Source: Luethyella okanaganae
GTDB lineage: Bacteria > Actinomycetota > Actinomycetes > Actinomycetales > Microbacteriaceae
Assembly (NCBI RefSeq): GCF_042660285.1
Contig: NZ_JBHSTP010000002.1
Coordinates: forward strand, 682,001 to 746,000
DNA length: 64,000 nucleotides
Direction: 5' to 3'
Both the position numbers and the translations under genes were made by a program. This document shows, piece after piece, positions 1 to 9,377 of the stretch (positions are counted from its first letter, which is position 1; each line of letters begins with the position of its first letter). The notes below the pieces were generated by a model. The model saw only the letters and a list, made by a program, of their open reading frames with translations. It was not told the DNA's origin and did no database searches.

Positions 1-3000
1 CCGGCAAGTCGTCCCTGCTCGACGCAATCGCGACTGCCCTCACACAACCGCGGTGGCTGCGCTTCAACGCGGCCGCCCAAGAGGCTGGTTCCCGCAAACA
101 CGACCGGAGCTTCATCAGCTACGTGCGGGGTGCCTGGGGAAAGGAAGCCGACGAAGAGTTCGATCGAGCCAGGCACAGCTATCTAAGGAGCAACACGACA
201 TGGAGCGCGGTGCTCCTCCGGTACGAGAACCAGACTGACCCCCCAGTCACGCTCGTCCGTGCCTTCCATCTCAAGGGCACCAGCTCGGACACCTCCGCAC
301 TTCACGACCTCGCCTTTCTCGACCGCGGCGACATCGACTTGTTGGACCTCAAGCCCTACGTGGCGGGAGGCATCGATGTTCGTCGAGTCAAGGCCGCCTA
401 CCCCTCAGCGCTGGTAACTGGAACCGGGAAGCACGGCCAGTACTGGGCGCGTATCGCCACCGTCTTCGGCATGCCCAGCGAGAGCGCCCTCCACCTTCTG
501 CACCGCACGCAGTCCGCGAAAAACCTCGGATCTCTTGACCAGCTGTTCCGCAATTTCATGCTCGACGAACCCGCGACCTTCGCCGCCGCCGACACCGCCG
601 TGGAGAACTTCGGTGAACTCAACCAGGCCCACGCGCTCGTCGTGGAGGCGCGGGAGCAGATCACTGCCCTCTCCGCACTGGAACCTGCGATCGCCGCATA
701 TGAGGAGGCCGGACGGGACCAAGACGACTCGCAACGGCTGATGGAAGGCATCCGACCCTTCCGCGCGGCCCTCACTCTCGATCTGATCGAAAACGAGCAG
801 CAGACACTCTCGATCGATCTAGCTCAGGCAACATCCGCCCTACGAGAAGCCCAGGCCGCGGTGACGCTCGCTGAGCACGAACGAGACGAGGCACGTCGGC
901 TGGAGCGCGAACTCGGCGGCTCGGAGGTCGAACTCATCCAGCTGGCACTCGAGCATGCTGAACGCGAACGGACTGCGGTCACCAACGCGTGGGACACCTT
1001 CACAGCGGAACTCGCCCGTCTTGGGCTGGAGACGCCGCAGTCACGTGAGGACTTTGAAGCTCTCGTGAGCCGAGCCGCCGGAGAGATCGCGACGGCTCGC
1101 GCCGCTAGCAGCACAAGGCCAGCTGCGCACGAACACGAGGACGCGCAACGATACTTCACCGCCCGCAACGATGCGCAGCAACTCCGAGACGAGCTGAACG
1201 AGCTCAACCAACGCCGCAGCAACCTCCCGCCGAAGCTGTTGTTCGCCCGGCGGCAGATCTCAGAGGCGCTCAACATCCCGATCGACGCTCTGCCCTTCGC
1301 CGGAGAGCTCATCGATGTGGAGAGCGAGTTTGTCGACTGGACCGGAGCAATCGAGAGAGTCCTCCGATCCTTCGCGATGACCCTCTTGGTTCGTGACCGA
1401 TACCAGCAGGACGTTCTTCAATTCGTTGATAGTCACGACCTGCAAACGCGGCTCGTAATCGAGACGGTCGGCACCGCCGTCGAAGCACCCAAGCCAGTTC
1501 GCACAGCGCGGTCCCTCCTACATCGGATTCGTGTTGCTCCCAGCGAGTTCCGCGACTGGTTGCAAGGCCGACTCGCCAGGGAATTCGACATCGAGTGCGT
1601 CGATTCGGCGACAGAACTGCAAGGAGTTGATCGTGGACTCACGATCAACGGTCTCATCAAGAAATCCATCCGACGCTACGAGAAGAACGATCTGACGTCA
1701 GTCTCGGATCGTCGCAGCTGGATTCTCGGCTCCGACAACGCCAGCAAGGTCGATCTCCTTCGTGCACGACTGCTCGACACCGAGGAGCGTCTCTCCTCGG
1801 CAGACGGCCGGCTTCGGGATGACGAGCAGCGGAGGCAGGCTGAGGCCGCTCGGCTCGCCGTGCTCGAGGCACTCGTGCGACGCGAATGGGCCACCATCGA
1901 CCAAGCGGGGGCAGAGCGCCGCGTTCAGAAGCAGCAGCAACGCTTACTCGACCTCACCCAGGGCAATGCGGACCTCACCGACGCTGGAGAACTTGCACGA
2001 ATGGCTGAGGCGGAGTTGCACACAGCCAACGAGTCCGCTGCGCAAGTGCGTATCAAGCTCGCGGAGGTCGCGTCTCGACGCGAACAGTTGGAAACCGAGG
2101 CGGCACGCGTTCGCGAGGAACTCGGGGATCAGGAAGTCGACGAAGGCACGGCTCAGGCGCTTACCAAGCGATTCCGCGCCAACCGTCGCAAGCTAGACCG
2201 GCATACGATCATCGACGTCAGCGACGATGTTCGTGACGACCTGCTGAAGCTGAACACGGCCGCGGCCGAACGCTCAAATCGAGCTTTCGCGCGATACACG
2301 GAAGCCGTTGGAGATGTCCGACGCCGATGGCCGGCCATCACCGCGGACCTGACCTCGTCAATCGCCGACCGAGGAGGCTATCGACAATTGCGGGCTGAGA
2401 TCGAATCTCGCGGACTCCCCGCCCACGAGCAGGCCTTCCTCAACCTCCTACGAGACCGCTCGCGGGAGCTCATCGCCTTCCTCCGTTCCGAGCTCCTCGA
2501 TGCGCCCCGCTTGGTACGGGAGCGGATCGAACCGGTCAACGACTCCCTCCGCCGCTCACCATTCGACCGCGAACGGTGGCTCCAAATCCACGTGAGAGAA
2601 CAGCGCGGCCTCGAAGTCAGGGAACTGCTCGAAGACCTCAAGCGGATCGTTGAAGGATCCTGGGCCGACGAAGACATCACCTCCGCCGAGGAACGATTCG
2701 CCGTGCTCGCGCGCGTCATCGCCAGACTGGGCTCGAGCGAGCACAAAGACCGGCTGTGGCGCGATCGCTGCCTCGACACCCGCGAACACGTCACCTTCCA
2801 GGGGCGCGAAATCGACGCGGCAGGCTCTGTCCTAGGAGTCCACGACTCCAGCGAAGGCCTCTCCGGCGGACAAAGACAGAAGCTCGTCATCTTTTGCTTA
2901 GCCGCGGCACTTCGATATCAACTTGCACCTGACGAACGAGAACTACCCAGCTATGCCACCGTCATCCTCGACGAGGCATTCGACAAAGCAGACAGCGCCT

Positions 3001-3191
3001 ACACCCGGATGGCCATGGACGTCTTCGTCGAGTTCGGCTTCCACATGATCCTCGCTACACCGCAGAAGCTGCTCGCGACGATCGAACCCTATGTCGGAGC
3101 AGTCACTGCAATCAGCAATGAGGATCGCAAGCAATCCACGATCGCCAACGTCAACTACGAGGTCGGCCTGTCGGATGACGGGGAGCCGTGA
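1..3191 (+). CDS. jetC: Wadjet JetC, MukB/SMC-like ATPase (5' end cut by window edge)
   Basis: SMC-family ATPase subunit of the Wadjet anti-plasmid complex JetABCD, which extrudes DNA loops and has small circles cleaved by JetD. The frame is open from base 3, where a Walker A end (GKSSLLDA) is already visible, so only a short N-terminus is missing. The middle, about bases 740-2500, is Ala/Glu/Arg-rich with heptad character, as in long coiled-coil arms. The C-terminal ATPase half has the signature LSGGQ near base 2860 and a Walker B strand VILDEAF near 2965. The stop overlaps the jetD start (GTGA), which supports a coupled operon; jetA and jetB would lie to the left, outside the window. The assignment rests on domain layout plus the jetD neighbour. 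Confidence 0.88.
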   Translation, partial: GKSSLLDAIATALTQPRWLRFNAAAQEAGSRKHDRSFISYVRGAWGKEADEEFDRARHSYLRSNTTWSAVLLRYENQTDPPVTLVRAFHLKGTSSDTSALHDLAFLDRGDIDLLDLKPYVAGGIDVRRVKAAYPSALVTGTGKHGQYWARIATVFGMPSESALHLLHRTQSAKNLGSLDQLFRNFMLDEPATFAAADTAVENFGELNQAHALVVEAREQITALSALEPAIAAYEEAGRDQDDSQRLMEGIRPFRAALTLDLIENEQQTLSIDLAQATSALREAQAAVTLAEHERDEARRLERELGGSEVELIQLALEHAERERTAVTNAWDTFTAELARLGLETPQSREDFEALVSRAAGEIATARAASSTRPAAHEHEDAQRYFTARNDAQQLRDELNELNQRRSNLPPKLLFARRQISEALNIPIDALPFAGELIDVESEFVDWTGAIERVLRSFAMTLLVRDRYQQDVLQFVDSHDLQTRLVIETVGTAVEAPKPVRTARSLLHRIRVAPSEFRDWLQGRLAREFDIECVDSATELQGVDRGLTINGLIKKSIRRYEKNDLTSVSDRRSWILGSDNASKVDLLRARLLDTEERLSSADGRLRDDEQRRQAEAARLAVLEALVRREWATIDQAGAERRVQKQQQRLLDLTQGNADLTDAGELARMAEAELHTANESAAQVRIKLAEVASRREQLETEAARVREELGDQEVDEGTAQALTKRFRANRRKLDRHTIIDVSDDVRDDLLKLNTAAAERSNRAFARYTEAVGDVRRRWPAITADLTSSIADRGGYRQLRAEIESRGLPAHEQAFLNLLRDRSRELIAFLRSELLDAPRLVRERIEPVNDSLRRSPFDRERWLQIHVREQRGLEVRELLEDLKRIVEGSWADEDITSAEERFAVLARVIARLGSSEHKDRLWRDRCLDTREHVTFQGREIDAAGSVLGVHDSSEGLSGGQRQKLVIFCLAAALRYQLAPDERELPSYATVILDEAFDKADSAYTRMAMDVFVEFGFHMILATPQKLLATIEPYVGAVTAISNEDRKQSTIANVNYEVGLSDDGEP

Positions 3192-4357
3192 CACCGCCAT
3201 CCCCGGTCACCGTCTCACAAGCGCGCGACCGCGCCCGAAGTCGACTCCAACGCGAACTCCGCGCCTGGGCCGTCGCTCCCGACGCCGCGCAATTCCAGCT
3301 AGCCCTCCACCCACCGACCGAGCGCGCCGTGCTCGCCGATCAGGCAGAAGCGATCGCCTGGGTGAAGGGGTGGGAAGGCCTCGAGGGTGTCGAATGGGGC
3401 ACCAAGCAATGGCCCCGCGTTGGCACCCAGCGGGTACCCCAGCGCTTGAAGCTGCGGGGAGCCGACAACATCGCCTCCTTTGTCGGAGGCTCAGTCGCCC
3501 GTGACTGGAAAACGCTGGCGTCACGAGCCGCCACGGTGCTGGATGCGCTCACCCAACTTGCCGCGCGGTTCCCCGGACAGGGCCCAGAGCACATCTCTGC
3601 AGCGGTTCGATCGCGGGGCAACGACCTGCTGCAGCTTCCCGAATCGGAACTCCTGCGCGCAGTGGACGTTATTGCATGGTTGATCGACCATCCCGCGTTC
3701 GGTTATCGCGCGCGACAATTGCCGATCCTCGGAGTTGATACCAAATGGCTCGAACGCCACCGTGGTCTCATCGAGCATTTCCACCGCGCGGTCACCGGCC
3801 AGGACTCCTTAGGGCTCGCCACCGCCCCCGAGCTGATCCGGCTCCGCTTCCTCGATCGCGAACTACGCCCCGGCGGCCTTGGCGACCTGGCGGCCCCGGT
3901 AGGAGAGCTGGCGCAACTGCAGGTTCGTCCGAGTCGCGTGCTCGTGGTGGAGAATCTCGAAACGCTGCTGGCGATGCCCGACTACCAAGGCACAGTCGCT
4001 ATTCATGGCAAGGGCTTCGGAGTCGGTGCCAGACTCTCGGCACTCTCATGGATCGAAGGCGCCCGCATCTTGTACTGGGGCGACCTCGACTCGCACGGAT
4101 TCGCCATCCTCAACGAGCTGCGAGCTGCTGTGCCGGATGTCACCAGCGTGCTCATGGACGAAGAGACCCTGTTCGGGCATCGAGATCTGTGGGTCGCGGA
4201 ACCAATTCCAGCGGAACGCGACTACCCATATTTGTCAGCGCCTGAAGCCCAGACCCTTGCGCTGCTCCGGCGAGAGGGGAACGTCAGACTCGAGCAAGAA
4301 CGGATTGACTGGGCGTGGGCTATCGATCGCCTAAAAGGCGCGCTCGAGCCCCATTAG
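3188..4357 (+). CDS. jetD: Wadjet JetD, Toprim/topo VI-like nuclease (DUF3322-DUF2220)
   Basis: Nuclease subunit of Wadjet, which cuts plasmid DNA once the JetABC motor has stalled on a small circle. The 389-aa protein has the expected two-part layout: an N-terminal DUF3322 region (about 1-190) and a C-terminal DUF2220/Toprim region. Toprim acidic residues are visible in VVENLE (about residue 255) and in WGDLDSHG (about residue 297), which is the DxD of topo VI-like folds. The GTG start lies within the jetC stop (4-bp overlap), so translation is probably coupled. The gene ends 161 bp from the convergent gajB. The protein looks full length and intact. Confidence 0.9.
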   Translation: MTPPSPVTVSQARDRARSRLQRELRAWAVAPDAAQFQLALHPPTERAVLADQAEAIAWVKGWEGLEGVEWGTKQWPRVGTQRVPQRLKLRGADNIASFVGGSVARDWKTLASRAATVLDALTQLAARFPGQGPEHISAAVRSRGNDLLQLPESELLRAVDVIAWLIDHPAFGYRARQLPILGVDTKWLERHRGLIEHFHRAVTGQDSLGLATAPELIRLRFLDRELRPGGLGDLAAPVGELAQLQVRPSRVLVVENLETLLAMPDYQGTVAIHGKGFGVGARLSALSWIEGARILYWGDLDSHGFAILNELRAAVPDVTSVLMDEETLFGHRDLWVAEPIPAERDYPYLSAPEAQTLALLRREGNVRLEQERIDWAWAIDRLKGALEPH

Positions 4358-4518
4358 CGCACCAGAATCACCGCACGTGATGGCGCGAATTCGGACTCCG
4401 CGAGAAGGCTTTGCCGCATGCGCGTTCGGGTTGTCCGCCATGGCACCCCCTCGGGACGTTCGGCGACTGCCCCTACACGCCGTGGCCTCTACTCGAGCGG
4501 CTGCTCAACCGGGCAGAA

Positions 4519-6126
4519 TCATGCCAGCGCGGCAAGCGGAGCTACGAGCGGCTTCATCGGCCGACCGATGGTCAGCACTACCGTCTTCTTTCGCGCCCGG
4601 GTCATCAGCACGTACAGAAGTTTGGATCCGTCCGGCATCGGTTCGGACTCGCGACCGTACCAGTCACTCGACCGCAACAGCACGATGGCCGCATCAACCT
4701 CACGCCCCTTGGTCTGGTAGAGCCCCATCAGTTGTACTGGAGCCTGCTGCCCAGCCGCGACGTTCGTCAGAAGGGCGATGTGTTGCTGGTCGATCGCTTC
4801 GCGGGCATGACTCAGCCCGCCGGGCGGCAGCCCCTCAGCTCCGAGGACGCGAGGGCCAAGGACATTGGAGAGCAAGCGACCTGCACTGCGCCAAGCCGAG
4901 GCGCCGCGCTGCAGACCGATCGCGTCATATGCGTCTGAAGCGATCTCGAATGCCGCTTTCAGGCTGGTAGCGCGGTGAAGAACTCGAGCCAACTTGTCGA
5001 GCCGTTTGGTCAAGCTCTCGGGGCGTGGAGCAAGCCCCGCGATCATGAGCGCGCGTGCTGGCGGGTCTGCGCCGCGCTCGGCGCTGGCGACGAATATCGC
5101 GACGGCGCGGAGAACATCGTTCGCCTCGGCTTCCTCGCAGGCGAGCTGCAGCATCGCGTATTGGGCACGCAGCGCCGCATCGACTGCGTCCGGGAGCCCA
5201 ACGATCTCGTGGGCAACGCCGGCGGCATTGAGGTCATCCGAGAGCTGCGCAGTCGAATCGATGTGGTGGCTAAAGACGCCCACGCTCAGGCCTTGTTCCA
5301 CGAGCTGGTTCACCTGGGAGACAACCGCAGCTGCTTCTCCAGAGACGGCGCTCTCGTGTACTACCTCGAGCATGTTGGCCTCTAACGCCGTCCGAATAGC
5401 TGGCGATGTGAAGTCACGATCTCGGATTGCATTAGCAGCCGCCGGGATGATGTAGGACGGATCACGATGAGACACATCAGGCAACGTGATCTTGATCGCG
5501 CCTTTCAGCTTCATCGCCGCGGCAACCCGTTGAGGGCCCACGCCGGGATTGTCAGGGAGCACTTTGTAGATGCACTGATCGAGGTCGCCAAGCAGCACCA
5601 AGCGAGCATTCGCGCTCAGAGCGCGAACGAGGGCCCAATGTTCATCGTTGGTGTCCTGGAACTCGTCGACGACCACGAGTGACCACCGTGCCGCGACATG
5701 CTCCTTGATAGCTGGCACGTCTAGCAGACGAAGGGCGAGCGGGATCAGGTCGCTATAGCCGAGCCCCTCAGAGGTCCCGAATACCTTCCGTTCTGCAGGG
5801 CTAAAGAGGACTGGATCGTCCACTCCGAGCACCCCACCCCATCGAGTAATCAGGCGCCAGGCGAGCGCGTGGAACGTGGTGACCTCAACGCGATCTGCGA
5901 AGGGCCCGAGGATGTCGCCCGAGCGCGACATGATTTGCGCTGCCGCGGCTCGAGAGAACGACAGAAACAACGCCCGCTCTCGGCGGCCGTCCCGAGACGC
6001 GCTCTCGAGTGTTTGACGCACCAGGTGAGCTGCGGTGGTCGTCTTGCCAGTTCCGGCACCCCCGAGAACCACCAGGGCCGGAGCCGTGGAGTCGAGGATT
6101 GCGCGTTGGCTCGCTGTGAGGATCAC
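4519..6126 (-). CDS. gajB: Gabija GajB, UvrD/Rep-like superfamily 1 helicase
   Basis: Helicase-like subunit of the Gabija anti-phage system, thought to sense DNA termini or unwinding and to activate the GajA nuclease. The 535-aa protein starts with a Q-motif-like TASQRAIL, then Walker A GGAGTGKTTT (about 21-30), Walker B VVVDEFQDT (about 150), a motif V-like QTKGREVDA and motif VI LMTRARKK near the C-terminus. It is slightly longer than typical GajB (about 490-500 aa). The GTG start overlaps the gajA stop by 4 bp (GTGA), the usual Gabija order. The 2A/2B region is diverged, as is common in GajB, so the name depends on its pairing with the OLD-family gene upstream. Confidence 0.87.
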   Translation of the reverse strand: MILTASQRAILDSTAPALVVLGGAGTGKTTTAAHLVRQTLESASRDGRRERALFLSFSRAAAAQIMSRSGDILGPFADRVEVTTFHALAWRLITRWGGVLGVDDPVLFSPAERKVFGTSEGLGYSDLIPLALRLLDVPAIKEHVAARWSLVVVDEFQDTNDEHWALVRALSANARLVLLGDLDQCIYKVLPDNPGVGPQRVAAAMKLKGAIKITLPDVSHRDPSYIIPAAANAIRDRDFTSPAIRTALEANMLEVVHESAVSGEAAAVVSQVNQLVEQGLSVGVFSHHIDSTAQLSDDLNAAGVAHEIVGLPDAVDAALRAQYAMLQLACEEAEANDVLRAVAIFVASAERGADPPARALMIAGLAPRPESLTKRLDKLARVLHRATSLKAAFEIASDAYDAIGLQRGASAWRSAGRLLSNVLGPRVLGAEGLPPGGLSHAREAIDQQHIALLTNVAAGQQAPVQLMGLYQTKGREVDAAIVLLRSSDWYGRESEPMPDGSKLLYVLMTRARKKTVVLTIGRPMKPLVAPLAALA

Positions 6127-7841
6127 GGCTCGCTGATGTCGATCCGCGTGGTGGTCGGAAGTGGCGCCTTCAGGGCGTTGAGAACGTCGAGGGCGATCGG
6201 TGGGTGCTCACCCTTGGGTAGCAGGGGGACATACAGCCGGTGTAGCCCGCCCTTTTGCTTGAGCGCTTTGACGAGGACCTTCTCGAGATCGCCATCATCG
6301 ACCGACTCAAGATCGAGCCCAAGGTCGTGTTCCTCGTTGAGCTGATCAAGCACGGATCGGAGGGTCTCAGCCGGAAGTCCGCGGACGAGTGCGCGCTCGA
6401 CGGCGGTGCGCATCGGCAGGACGATGACCAGATCGCACACATCGACCAGTTCGTTGATCAAGTCCTCGTCCTCACCGGGCTTGTCGCTATCCACAACAAC
6501 CCGGACTTCGAAACCAAGCGAAACGCCCAAGCGCGCCAAGATTGGCAACCGAGACTTGCCTCCGTCGCCCCCGGTCGTGGACGCGGCCACAATCTGAGCA
6601 CCCCTCGCCGACAGCGGCACCTTGGAGTCGTCGGCCAACCGCTTGCGGTCGAGCGCCGCATAGCCCTCGAGATCATGTGGGCCCTCTACCAGGATCAGAG
6701 TGCGAGACGACATCGCGCCAGACAGAATTGGCGGAAGGTACCGCCGGCTGACACGCTCTCGTCTGTCGTTGGTCGGAGCTAGTTGGTGAACAGCGAGAGC
6801 GCCCGAGTGTCGCGTGAGTCGAATGAGATGCTCAGGCTCGAACGCGCCTAGGGCTTCCGCTCGGCGGCTCGAAAGCCATATCTGATTGCGGGAGCGACTC
6901 AAGAGTCGCGCCATGAAATCGGTAGAGGCGCTGTCGAGCGAGTCCCCAAAGTCATCGATGATGACGATGCGGTGATCCATGCGAGAGGCCGCCAGGGCTT
7001 CGACGATCGCCAGCACCGCGGGAGTTGTTGAGCCGTGTGATGTCAGCGGAAGGGCGCCGGCATCATCAATGTCCAGCGTTGGCCGAATCGCGCGAAGCAG
7101 CCCACTGATGGAGCCGTCCTCCGCAACGAAACCTACTCCTTCAACGAACCGCTTCTGATCGACGCCGAGGGCGAACGTCGCGCCATTCTTGCTCATCGCT
7201 TCGAGTGCGGATCGGACGGCCTCACCTTGCGCGAGAGTGTCCGTCGCTTCGCCGATGTCTTCGCCGAAGCTTCCAATCGCGTCGATCAGACGATCCGCAT
7301 CCTGGCTCGCCGCCAGCGCGCGAAAAGCGCCTTCCACGCGAAGCTGCAGGGGATCGGCACGATCGATGATGATCGCTTGCAGCATTTCGCGGTGCACTCG
7401 AGGCACTCGCACCCCAGTTCGCACGTATTCGACCCAGTGCTCAAGTGAGTCGTCGGCAGGACGGTACTGCACGCAGTATCGGATTCGGGCACCCAACTCG
7501 GCCGTCAGTGGGTCGCTCGACACCGCGCCATCGACAGGATCGAGCAGCTCGAGCTTGTCGTCTAACTCTTGCTGAATATCGTCATCAAGATCAATCAGGG
7601 CTACTTCGACCCAAGTGAGCGGGTACTCGTCTCCCTCGCTCACTTCGGCCAGCGGATGCTGGATGTCCCACAACGAAGGACGCGCGCGAGTAGAAGCTGA
7701 ATCGAGAACTCGACGGAGTGCATCGAGGATCGTAGATCGACCCGCCCGGGGTTCGCCGACGAGTAGCGCATGCCGGCTTGGGTGAAGTTCTAACGACTCG
7801 AAACCGCGAAAGCGGTGGAGCTCAATCCTCGCAATACGCAT
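6123..7841 (-). CDS. gajA: Gabija GajA, OLD-family ATPase/Toprim nuclease
   Basis: Nuclease core of Gabija: a DNA endonuclease with an ABC-type ATPase domain and a C-terminal Toprim domain. In studied systems nucleotides inhibit GajA, and it fires when phage replication depletes NTPs. The 572-aa length is close to the Bacillus reference. The N-terminus is RecF/OLD-like (IELHRFRGFESLEL) with a Walker A variant GEPRAGRST. A Walker B-like RIVIIDDFGDSLDS lies near residue 290. Toprim residues are visible in LILVEGPHD (about 380) and VVVDSDKPGEDED (about 450). The gene overlaps gajB by 4 bp and lies 61 bp downstream of a same-strand antitoxin gene, so all three may be co-transcribed. Confidence 0.9.
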   Translation of the reverse strand: MRIARIELHRFRGFESLELHPSRHALLVGEPRAGRSTILDALRRVLDSASTRARPSLWDIQHPLAEVSEGDEYPLTWVEVALIDLDDDIQQELDDKLELLDPVDGAVSSDPLTAELGARIRYCVQYRPADDSLEHWVEYVRTGVRVPRVHREMLQAIIIDRADPLQLRVEGAFRALAASQDADRLIDAIGSFGEDIGEATDTLAQGEAVRSALEAMSKNGATFALGVDQKRFVEGVGFVAEDGSISGLLRAIRPTLDIDDAGALPLTSHGSTTPAVLAIVEALAASRMDHRIVIIDDFGDSLDSASTDFMARLLSRSRNQIWLSSRRAEALGAFEPEHLIRLTRHSGALAVHQLAPTNDRRERVSRRYLPPILSGAMSSRTLILVEGPHDLEGYAALDRKRLADDSKVPLSARGAQIVAASTTGGDGGKSRLPILARLGVSLGFEVRVVVDSDKPGEDEDLINELVDVCDLVIVLPMRTAVERALVRGLPAETLRSVLDQLNEEHDLGLDLESVDDGDLEKVLVKALKQKGGLHRLYVPLLPKGEHPPIALDVLNALKAPLPTTTRIDISEP

Positions 7842-7902
7842 TCAAGCGCCAATGCTCTGACGGTTCGCGCTGAATCGATTGCACTGAGGTCGGCCCGGCA
7901 AG

Positions 7903-8193
7903 CTAGATCGAATCAAGGTCGACACCGATCTTCGCTGCCGTCTCCTGGAGTGGGGTGCCCGGGCCAGTGGCGGCCCGGCTGCGCGCGATCTGTGCGATCT
8001 CAAGGTCCTCGATGAGGGGCAGCAGCGAGGCGTAAAGCTCGAACGGGATGATCACCGCCTCGGGCTTGCGGTGGGCGCCGAACACAAGCGGTTCGGCGGC
8101 GATGCCTTCGCGGCGGAACCGCTTCAGGGCTTTCGGCAGCTCGGTACGCGCCTCTCGGCTTGGCAAGACCGCGTACGCCGAGATAGAGGTCAT
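7903..8193 (-). CDS. Orphan antitoxin of the Phd/YefM (prevent-host-death) type
   Basis: A 96-aa protein resembling type II antitoxins of the Phd/YefM fold: an N-terminal DNA-binding part (LPSREARTELPKALKRF), the typical strand where a residue set near RKPEAVIIPFELY opens the toxin-binding region, and an acidic/alanine-rich C-terminal tail. No toxin gene follows; the next gene 61 bp downstream on the same strand is gajA. A candidate -10 (TACAAT, 8200-8205) ends 6 nt before the ATG, so the mRNA is probably leaderless, and a perfect palindrome lies just upstream. By analogy with Phd it would bind that palindrome and repress its own operon. That it controls Gabija is inference. Confidence 0.72.
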   Translation of the reverse strand: MTSISAYAVLPSREARTELPKALKRFRREGIAAEPLVFGAHRKPEAVIIPFELYASLLPLIEDLEIAQIARSRAATGPGTPLQETAAKIGVDLDSI

Positions 8194-8199
8194 GCCAAG

Positions 8200-8238
8200 A
8201 TTGTATCCACCTTCGTGACCCCGAATGTGTACACATTC
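8200..8238 (-). promoter_or_regulatory. Promoter and 16-bp palindromic operator of the antitoxin/Gabija unit
   Basis: GAATGTGTACACATTC at 8223-8238 is a perfect palindrome centred about 38 bp upstream of the antitoxin ATG. Downstream of it on the minus strand is a -10-like TACAAT (8205-8200). The palindrome covers the expected -35 position, the usual place for an autorepressing antitoxin. No good -35 hexamer is visible. Binding by the antitoxin is inferred. Confidence 0.6.
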
Positions 8239-8489
8239 ACCTGTTACACCGTTACGCCTCGTTGACTGTCATCGCTGCAAGTCGCACCATGTTGGCTCTC
8301 AATCCCTGAAGGCTAGTCGTGATGGCCCGGTGCCGGCCAAGCGGCGACTGTTCCACCCCATCCGTCGCCGAGGCCCCAACTTACGACGTCGTAGCTGCCT
8401 CGATCCGAGCTTGAGGCGCGCAAAGGTTGCCCTCTCAATGCAGGAAAGCCAGGACAAGTCTGCTGACGCCGCAGCTCTGGCCAACTTGT
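8239..8489. other. Non-coding stretch, no gene seen
   Basis: No credible coding region on either strand: the open frames here lack ribosome sites and family resemblance. Together with the following 310 bp, which carry the short repeats of the Tn7-like remnant, this makes a 600-bp gene-free gap between the antitoxin and the TnsA-like gene. Confidence 0.5.
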
Positions 8490-8800
8490 GTGAGACAAAT
8501 CCCGCGGGAATGCAACGATCGGCTTGGAAGAATCCCTGATCACAGCGTCACGGTTGGCCAAGTCATTTGAGACGGGACATGTCCCGTTTCACTTGATTGC
8601 TCGAATTCTCACGTAACGCTTCCTATGTCTCAGAGGCTCTTCCATGTCCCACGGATTTGTCCCAACCCGGGCGTGGCTTCCACGAACGCACACTCGCGGT
8701 GGGACAGTGAGCGTGTCAGGTCTGCTAGCTCTCGGGCAATCAGGAGGACGAGGAGGACACGTGCATTCGTTCTCCATCCTTCGCTGGAGAAGCTTCAACC

Positions 8801-9373
8801 ATGACGATCCAGCTTCGTAGTCTCAGTAGCGCGTCGCTCGACTACTTCACCCACATCGTGTATGAACACGACGGGGAAGCACTCAGCATCGACGCGCGAG
8901 ATGCGCACCGGATCGATTTCGAGAACGCAGCACCGGTACGCACGTTTCCCTCGTGGCCGGGCAAACGGAACTACTCCGGCTTCTACTGGGCCGCGACGAA
9001 CAATCGCCACATCGGGTTCGAGTCACTCACCGAGAAGACGGCGCTCATGCTCCTCGATCGCGATCCGAAGGTCATCGGAATATCGAGCCAGCCAATGTGG
9101 ATTCTTTGGCCCAAGGACAGTGGGCACACCGCCCACGCGCCCGACTTCTTCGTCCGGTACGACAACGGCGAGGGCGTTGTGCTCGATGTACGCCCTGAAG
9201 CCCTGGTTGACGAGCGCAGCGCGGAGACGTTCGAGCAGACACGACGAAACCGACCTCAGCAACGGTCGGTACGCAATGAACGTTGCGGTCACCCGTGCAA
9301 AACAGAGAGTGACCATACTGACGCCCAGAGCCCGTCCATCACGGCTCCTCACCGAACGAACGACACCGACTGA
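8801..9373 (+). pseudogene. TnsA-like heteromeric transposase endonuclease, C-terminus replaced
   Basis: The first ~147 codons look like the TnsA-like endonuclease subunit of actinobacterial Tn7-type elements: an N-terminal part with FPSWPGKRNYSGFYWA, a central SLTEKTALMLLDRDP, then the catalytic region HAPDFFVRYDNGEGVVLDVRP, where the D of PDFF and the D of LDVRP fit the restriction-enzyme-like core. Homologous character stops at about base 9240 (TFEQT). From there this frame is basic and low in hydrophobics, while another frame encodes a helicase C-terminus. I read this as a deletion junction, so the 190-aa product is probably non-functional. A 190-aa functional chimera cannot be excluded. 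Confidence 0.6.
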
Positions 9374-9377
9374 GTAG
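9243..9377 (+). pseudogene. C-terminal scrap of a superfamily 1 helicase
   Basis: Read in the frame starting at 9243, 44 codons encode the closing motif VI region of a UvrD/RecD-like helicase: DLSNGRYAMNVAVTRAKQ followed by RVTILTP and a stop at 9375-9377. It has no start codon or upstream helicase domains and begins exactly where the TnsA-like similarity ends. It is best read as the surviving end of a cargo or neighbouring helicase gene joined to tnsA by a deletion of the intervening DNA. Confidence 0.6.

Noticed and set aside
8225..8539. 104-codon open frame between the antitoxin and the TnsA-like gene
   Set aside because: No ribosome site, no recognisable domain, and composition typical of chance open frames in high-GC DNA; it starts within the promoter palindrome.
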